Shown piece by piece: positions 15,756-19,707 of a DNA stretch of 19,707 nt. The notes beneath the pieces were generated by a model that did not search any database, was not told the origin of the DNA, and saw nothing but the letters and a program-made list of their open reading frames with translations. Positions within the stretch are counted from its first letter, which is position 1. Each line of letters begins with the position of its first letter. Source of the DNA: Desulfatitalea sp. (GTDB lineage Bacteria; Desulfobacterota; Desulfobacteria; Desulfobacterales; Desulfosarcinaceae); NCBI GenBank assembly GCA_018224505.1, contig JAGTVD010000172.1:1-19707 (forward strand), given 5' to 3'. The position numbers were made by a program, and so were the translations under genes.

Positions 15756-18047
15756 ATGGAACCCATGAGCGCTTCCTCCCTAATCGACTTGATCGGCAAT
15801 ACCCCGCTGGTAACCATCCGGCGGATGAATCCCAACCCCAGGGTGCCTGTGCTGGCCAAACTGGAGTATCTCAACCCCGGCGGGTCCATCAAGGACCGGG
15901 CGGCCCTTTATATGATCGAGGCCGCCGAGCGCTCCGGGGAGTTGACTCCCGATAAGACGGTGGTGGAGGCCACCAGCGGCAACACCGGCATCGGTCTGGC
16001 CATGGTGTGCACTATCAAAGGCTACAAACTGCTGTTGACCATGTCCGAGACGGCCAGTCTGGAGCGGCAGAAGATCCTGCGCGCCCGGGGGGCCGAGATT
16101 CATCTGACAGCCGGGCGGCTGGGCACCGACGGCGCCATCGAAGAGGCCTATCGGCTGGCCCGGGAGCATCCCGACACTTATTACATCACCGATCAATACA
16201 ACAATCCGGCCAACTGGCAGGCCCACTACCACGGCACCGCCAACGAGATCTGGGAACAGACGGCGGGGCAGGTGACGACCATTGTGGCCACTTTGGGCAC
16301 CTCGGGGACGCTGATGGGGCTGGCGCGCCGCTTCAAGGAGCTCGATCCCGCCGTGCGCATTGTGGGGGTGGAGCCCTATCTGGGACACAAGATCCAGGGA
16401 CTCAAGAATTTGAAGGAGTCCTATACGCCCGAAATATTCGAGAAGGAGCGCCTGCACGAGAAGGTGAACATCGATGACGAGGAGGCCTACGAAACCGCCC
16501 GGCGGCTGGCCCGGGAAGAGGGGCTCTTCGTGGGGATGAGCGGCGGGGCGGCCATGGCGGTGGCCCTGCGCCAGGCGGCGGCCATGACCTCGGGTTCGGT
16601 GGTGGTGATTTTGCCGGACAGCGGGGAGCGCTACCTTTCCACGCCGCTGTTCGTCGAGCGTGAAAAGGTGGGTTGCGCTCTGTTCAACACACGCACGCGG
16701 ACCAAGGAGATTTTTGCGCCCCAGCGGGCCGATCGGGTCACCCTCTACACCACCGGGCCCACGGCCAATGGCCCCATGACCGTGGGCGATGCCCGGCGGT
16801 TCGTCTTTGCCGACATGGTGAACCGCTATCTGACCCATCGCGGTTTTTCGGTGCTGCATGTGATGAACATCACCGACCTGGATCAGAAGACCTTTCAGGC
16901 GGCTGCGGCGGAGGGGATGATGCCGGTCCAACTCGCGGCCCGCAACATTGCCGCCCTGGAGGAGGACCGTGATCGATTGGGCATCCAAAAGGCGGCCCAC
17001 TACCCGCGCTCCAGCGACCATGTGGACGACATGGTCCAGGTGGTCCAGCGCCTCGTGACCAAGGGCTACGCCTACGAAAAGCTGCGGTCGATCTATTTCG
17101 ACATTTCCCGTTTCGAGGATTACGGTCAGCTGTCCGGGATCGATCTGAACAAGATCCGGCTGGGCGCAACGGTCGATCTGGATGATTATGAAAAGGACAA
17201 CCCCCGCGACTTCACCTTGCTCAAGCGGGTGAAGCTGGCCGAATTGAAAAAAGGGCTGTATACCAAAACGCCGTGGGGCAATGTGCAGCCTTCCTGGCCG
17301 CTGCAGTGCGCCACCCTGGCGTTGAAATACCTGGGTGAAACCTGCGACATCCACATCGCCGGACGCGAGCTGCTCTTTCCCCAGAACGAAAACGAAATCG
17401 CCATCGCCGGCGCGCTCAATCGCAAACCCCTGGCGCGCTTCTGGCTTCATTGCGACCGCGTGCTGGTCAATGGCAGTGCGACCGAGGATTCCGAGGGCGG
17501 TCTGTTTGTGCGGTCGTTGCTGGCGCAAGGCTGGACCGGACGCGAGATCCGTTTCTGGCTGCTCTCCAGTAACTATCACAAACCGGTGATCCATTCCCTC
17601 GAGCGGCTTCAGTACGCCCGGCAGACGCTCCAGCGCCTGGACAGCTGTGTGACCAAGCTGCGTCAGTTGACCCGGGGGACGCCCTGCAAGGATCTGGACC
17701 AGCTGCTTTATGATTTGAAGAACGGGTTCCATGTGGCCATGGATGATGACCTGAACATCTCCGCGGCCCTGGCCGTCATCTTCAAGGTAATCAAGCAGCT
17801 CAATCGTTTGCTGGCCCGCCAGCAATTGGCGCCCGAACAGGTCCCCCGGGTAACGGCCGCCCTGCAGGGCATCGACACCGTCCTGGGCATTTTTCATTTT
17901 CCGGCGGCTTACGATGACGCCGAGGTGCAACATTTGATCCGCCGCCGGGCCGAAGCCCGCCAGGCGCGTGACTGGCCCCTGGCCGACCAGCTTCGCGAGC
18001 AGCTCGAACAGCTGGGCGTGACGGTTCGGGACGGCAAGGCAGAATAG
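15756..18047 (+). CDS. Fusion of PLP-dependent cysteine synthase with a degenerate cysteinyl-tRNA synthetase-like module
   Basis: The open frame is a single uninterrupted 763-residue protein. Residues 1-305 are an O-acetylserine (or O-phosphoserine) sulfhydrylase fold: PLP Lys46 in NPGGSIKDRAA, TSGNTG at 73-78, GTSGTLMG at 181-188, SGGAAMAVAL and LPDSGERYLST. Residues about 307-763 align along all of CysRS: FNTRTRTKE, a LYTTGPT segment, HVMNITDLDQK, NPRDFTLLK, PSWPLQC, DIHIAGRELLF, AMDDDLN and the helical C-terminus. Catalytic motifs of CysRS are altered: HIGH reads TVGD (342-345), and the KMSKS loop (about 571-581) has no lysine. Zinc-ligand Cys28 becomes Thr333 and His234 becomes Gln543, while Cys518 and Glu547 remain. 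Expected activity is cysteine synthesis; normal tRNA charging looks unlikely. ATG 15765 is an alternative start. Confidence 0.9.
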   Translation: MEPMSASSLIDLIGNTPLVTIRRMNPNPRVPVLAKLEYLNPGGSIKDRAALYMIEAAERSGELTPDKTVVEATSGNTGIGLAMVCTIKGYKLLLTMSETASLERQKILRARGAEIHLTAGRLGTDGAIEEAYRLAREHPDTYYITDQYNNPANWQAHYHGTANEIWEQTAGQVTTIVATLGTSGTLMGLARRFKELDPAVRIVGVEPYLGHKIQGLKNLKESYTPEIFEKERLHEKVNIDDEEAYETARRLAREEGLFVGMSGGAAMAVALRQAAAMTSGSVVVILPDSGERYLSTPLFVEREKVGCALFNTRTRTKEIFAPQRADRVTLYTTGPTANGPMTVGDARRFVFADMVNRYLTHRGFSVLHVMNITDLDQKTFQAAAAEGMMPVQLAARNIAALEEDRDRLGIQKAAHYPRSSDHVDDMVQVVQRLVTKGYAYEKLRSIYFDISRFEDYGQLSGIDLNKIRLGATVDLDDYEKDNPRDFTLLKRVKLAELKKGLYTKTPWGNVQPSWPLQCATLALKYLGETCDIHIAGRELLFPQNENEIAIAGALNRKPLARFWLHCDRVLVNGSATEDSEGGLFVRSLLAQGWTGREIRFWLLSSNYHKPVIHSLERLQYARQTLQRLDSCVTKLRQLTRGTPCKDLDQLLYDLKNGFHVAMDDDLNISAALAVIFKVIKQLNRLLARQQLAPEQVPRVTAALQGIDTVLGIFHFPAAYDDAEVQHLIRRRAEARQARDWPLADQLREQLEQLGVTVRDGKAE

Positions 18048-18061
18048 AAAAAAGGAACAAG

Positions 18062-19039
18062 ATGATCCATTTTATGCCGTTTACCTACATTCCCGCTGCA
18101 CGGATCGAACCGCTGGTCCGCGCCTTGGGGCCTTTGAGTGTGTTGCAACCCCTTGCGGCCATGACAACGCCCGCCATGCGCCAGGCCGCGGACCAGGGCG
18201 GGCTGCATTTGCGGCCCTGTGAGGGGATCGACGCGCGCCGGTTGAATCAGGCGACGAAGGATTTCGCCGCCTGGGCGGAGCTCCATAAAGGCCATGGCGG
18301 GCAATTGGCGGGTATTTTCCAGTTCGAGACCGCCCGGGCGGCCAGTGCCCTGGAGGAGAGCCCCAACCTGATCCGCGACCGGCTCAAGCGCGGGGCGACC
18401 CCCATGCCCCATGAGGTGCCCGATCCTTTGTTGCAGGCCGCCCTTTTTCTGAATCTGGCCCACACCTTCGATGGGCAGCAGGACGCGCTGCAAGACGATC
18501 TGGGATCGGTGCAGGCCATGGAGGCTCGTTTGAGCCACCTTCTGGGTGAATCGGCGGACGATGATTCTTTCCCGGCGGTGGATGCCGGATCACCGGCGCT
18601 CAACGACCCGACCCAGGACCGGGGACAACAAATGACCGCCCAGCGCCTGCACGCCTGGGCCCGGTTGGCCCTGGCCACCGGGAAGCGTGATTTGCTCTAT
18701 GTGACCGACAGCCGGGCCATCTGGGCGCATCTGATGGAAATGCTCCCCGATGCGCTGCCGCTCGGCCAATGGCCCATGGATGCGCCTTCGGCTGCGGCGC
18801 TGTTGATTCAGGACCTTGAGCGCCTGGCGCAGGAAACCGACCCGGCGGTTGCGTTACCACCGACCCCCCCAAACCCCACTCGCCCGGCGGAGCAAGGGTT
18901 TTTGACGGTGCATGCCCTGGTGGGATGCCCCGCCCACAAGATGTTCGCCCGGTTGCTCAAGCACGTTCCGGAAGCCGGTGCGGATCCAGTGGAAGCACTA
19001 CCGCCACGCAACACCCTGATCGGCTATATCGGTTTATAA
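18062..19039 (+). CDS. Protein of unknown function downstream of the cysteine synthase/CysRS-like fusion
   Basis: I do not recognise this 325-residue protein. It has no signal peptide or clear membrane segment. The N-terminal region (MIHFMPFTYIPAARIEPLVRALGPLSVLQP) contains a compact hydrophobic core and looks conserved rather than random. A long helical middle (about 75-180) is rich in Ala, Leu, Gln and Asp. A Pro-rich linker (about 260-275) precedes a short hydrophobic tail. Only two cysteines occur (PCEG and GCPAH). AAAGGAAC lies 5-6 bases before the ATG, and the gene begins 14 bp after the fusion ends, so both are probably made from one message. The coding call is supported by the long open frame, the ribosome site and codon use like its neighbours; any role in cysteine metabolism is only suggested by position. 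Confidence 0.8.
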   Translation: MIHFMPFTYIPAARIEPLVRALGPLSVLQPLAAMTTPAMRQAADQGGLHLRPCEGIDARRLNQATKDFAAWAELHKGHGGQLAGIFQFETARAASALEESPNLIRDRLKRGATPMPHEVPDPLLQAALFLNLAHTFDGQQDALQDDLGSVQAMEARLSHLLGESADDDSFPAVDAGSPALNDPTQDRGQQMTAQRLHAWARLALATGKRDLLYVTDSRAIWAHLMEMLPDALPLGQWPMDAPSAAALLIQDLERLAQETDPAVALPPTPPNPTRPAEQGFLTVHALVGCPAHKMFARLLKHVPEAGADPVEALPPRNTLIGYIGL

Positions 19040-19102
19040 CTCTTTGAATGTATATATAAATTTTGATTAACAGGGGGGGCTTGAAAAAAGCGTGAACAAG
19101 TC

Positions 19103-19129
19103 TTGACGCGCCTTGGGAATTGGTATAAG
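19103..19129 (+). promoter_or_regulatory. Candidate extended -10 promoter for the ferredoxin gene
   Basis: TTGACG (19103-19108) is followed by TATAAG (19124-19129), preceded by TG in the extended -10 position. The 15-base spacer is shorter than ideal, which the extended -10 could offset. It would give a leader of about 70 bases, which contains a GTTGA/TCAAC hairpin and ends in a strong ribosome site. Confidence 0.45.
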
Positions 19130-19205
19130 CCGTTGCTTTGGTGTCGCCGACAGTGTTGATAAATTCAACTGAGTACCAATACCATATGAAAGGAGGCGTA
19201 ATAGA

Positions 19206-19394
19206 ATGGCTTTTAATCCCATTGTGGACGAAGAGAAGTGTGTGGGCTGCGAAGAGTGTGTGGATGTATGCCCGGTGGAAGTCTTCGAGATGCAGGATGG
19301 CAAATCGGTTGCCGTTAACGCGGAAGAGTGTCTTGGCTGTGAAAGCTGCGTTGAAGTTTGTGAAGAGAGCGCCATTACCATCGAAGAGACCTAA
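19206..19394 (+). CDS. 2[4Fe-4S] ferredoxin, 62 residues
   Basis: This is a small soluble electron carrier of the bacterial (clostridial-type) ferredoxin family. Two complete cluster motifs are visible: Cys12, Cys15, Cys18 with Cys22 followed by Pro, and Cys42, Cys45, Cys48 with Cys52 followed by Glu instead of the usual Pro. The protein is strongly acidic and lacks extra loops. AAAGGAGG lies about 9 bases before the ATG, the best ribosome site in the window, and an intrinsic terminator follows, so this is an independent, probably highly expressed gene. It should pass low-potential electrons among oxidoreductases of anaerobic metabolism; the partners are not in the window. Confidence 0.96.
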   Translation: MAFNPIVDEEKCVGCEECVDVCPVEVFEMQDGKSVAVNAEECLGCESCVEVCEESAITIEET

Positions 19395-19408
19395 TTAGTG
19401 GCTTTTCC

Positions 19409-19450
19409 GCATTGCCCCGGCTTCCCCTGCGGGGCCGGGGCAATGCTGTT
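19409..19450 (+). terminator. Rho-independent terminator after the ferredoxin gene
   Basis: GCATTGCCCCGGC (19409-19421) pairs perfectly with GCCGGGGCAATGC (19434-19446). The result is a 13-bp GC-rich stem with a 12-base loop, followed by TGTTTT. It starts 14 bases after the stop codon of the ferredoxin gene. Confidence 0.88.
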
Positions 19451-19638
19451 TTGGGGTAAACCATCCGGAGGCGGCTGTTGACACGCCAAACGGCGCCGCA
19501 TCCGCACCCCCGCATCCAATCAATTCAATATAGCGCCACTTCAAACCTGCTCTGAGTACCCACCTTCCCCAGCACCGCCCAAAATTTCTAAACCGAACCC
19601 GTAGACCGGGCAGCGTTGCAGGGCGATCGCATGTAGAT

Positions 19639-19707
19639 TCATGCATGAACTTGCATGGGGCAGATGATCCGCCCACCCTCCGGGATGGCCAGTTCGTAGT
19701 GGCACAA
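19639..19707 (-). CDS. Possible C-terminal end of a minus-strand gene at the right edge
   Basis: Reading the minus strand inward from the window edge gives an open 22-codon tail ending at TGA (19641-19639). It contains CHYELAIPEGG and IICPMQ, which look protein-like. The fragment is too short to identify. The palindrome TTCATGCATGAA (19638-19649) overlaps the stop. The stretch 19451-19638 between this and the ferredoxin terminator has lower coding character, and I see nothing I can name in it. Confidence 0.25.
   Translation of the reverse strand: MCHYELAIPEGGRIICPMQVHA

Noticed and set aside
15780..17933. A 717-codon open frame on the minus strand opposite the cysteine synthase/CysRS-like gene
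   Set aside because: It is a by-product of high GC and codon bias in the real plus-strand gene. Its translation is His/Gly/Gln-rich and shows no recognisable domain.
19395..19676. A 93-codon minus-strand frame downstream of the ferredoxin gene
   Set aside because: It runs through the perfect terminator stem, lacks a ribosome site and has no recognisable sequence.

Overview
The window is GC-rich, tightly packed bacterial chromosome with 15 clear genes. I see no tRNA, rRNA, IS element or CRISPR. The organism is a Gram-negative anaerobe: it has LptD and an 8-amino-Kdo gene pair, so it makes an LPS outer membrane, and it has a small 2[4Fe-4S] ferredoxin and a RicT/PSP1 protein. Together these suggest a Desulfobacterota (deltaproteobacterial) sulfate-reducer-like lineage. 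That assignment is inferred from gene style, not from a marker gene.

Left arm, minus strand, read right to left from about 12.3 kb to 1: lptD, a NusG-family antiterminator (RfaH/UpxY-like), an HU/IHF-type DNA-binding protein behind a strong sigma70-like promoter, holB, ricT, metG, a single-pass transpeptidase-type penicillin-binding protein, kdnA, kdnB, and the start of a large class-II glutamine amidotransferase related to GlmS that runs off the left edge. KdnA and KdnB convert Kdo to 8-amino-3,8-dideoxy-Kdo (Kdo8N) for LPS. Their close spacing with the PBP (13 bp) and with the amidotransferase (15 bp) suggests a cell-envelope amino-sugar and peptidoglycan unit.

Right arm, plus strand from about 12.4 kb: surE, diverging from lptD through overlapping promoters; a receiver-plus-histidine-phosphoacceptor protein with no ATPase domain; a YhaM-like OB-fold/HD exoribonuclease; tmk; a 763-residue fusion of a PLP-dependent cysteine synthase with a complete cysteinyl-tRNA-synthetase-like module; and a 325-residue protein of unknown function. 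A separately promoted ferredoxin gene follows and ends in a strong intrinsic terminator. The last ~260 bp hold no complete gene, and perhaps the tail of a minus-strand gene.

The most interesting object is the cysteine synthase/CysRS-like fusion. The N-terminal half keeps the PLP lysine and glycine-rich loops. The C-terminal half aligns along the whole length of CysRS but has lost the HIGH motif, the KMSKS motif and two of the four zinc ligands. It is therefore unlikely to be an ordinary tRNA synthetase and may have been repurposed for cysteine handling. The downstream unknown gene, 14 bp away, is the natural candidate partner. A second oddity is the amidotransferase, whose catalytic cysteine lies about 60 residues from the only possible start.
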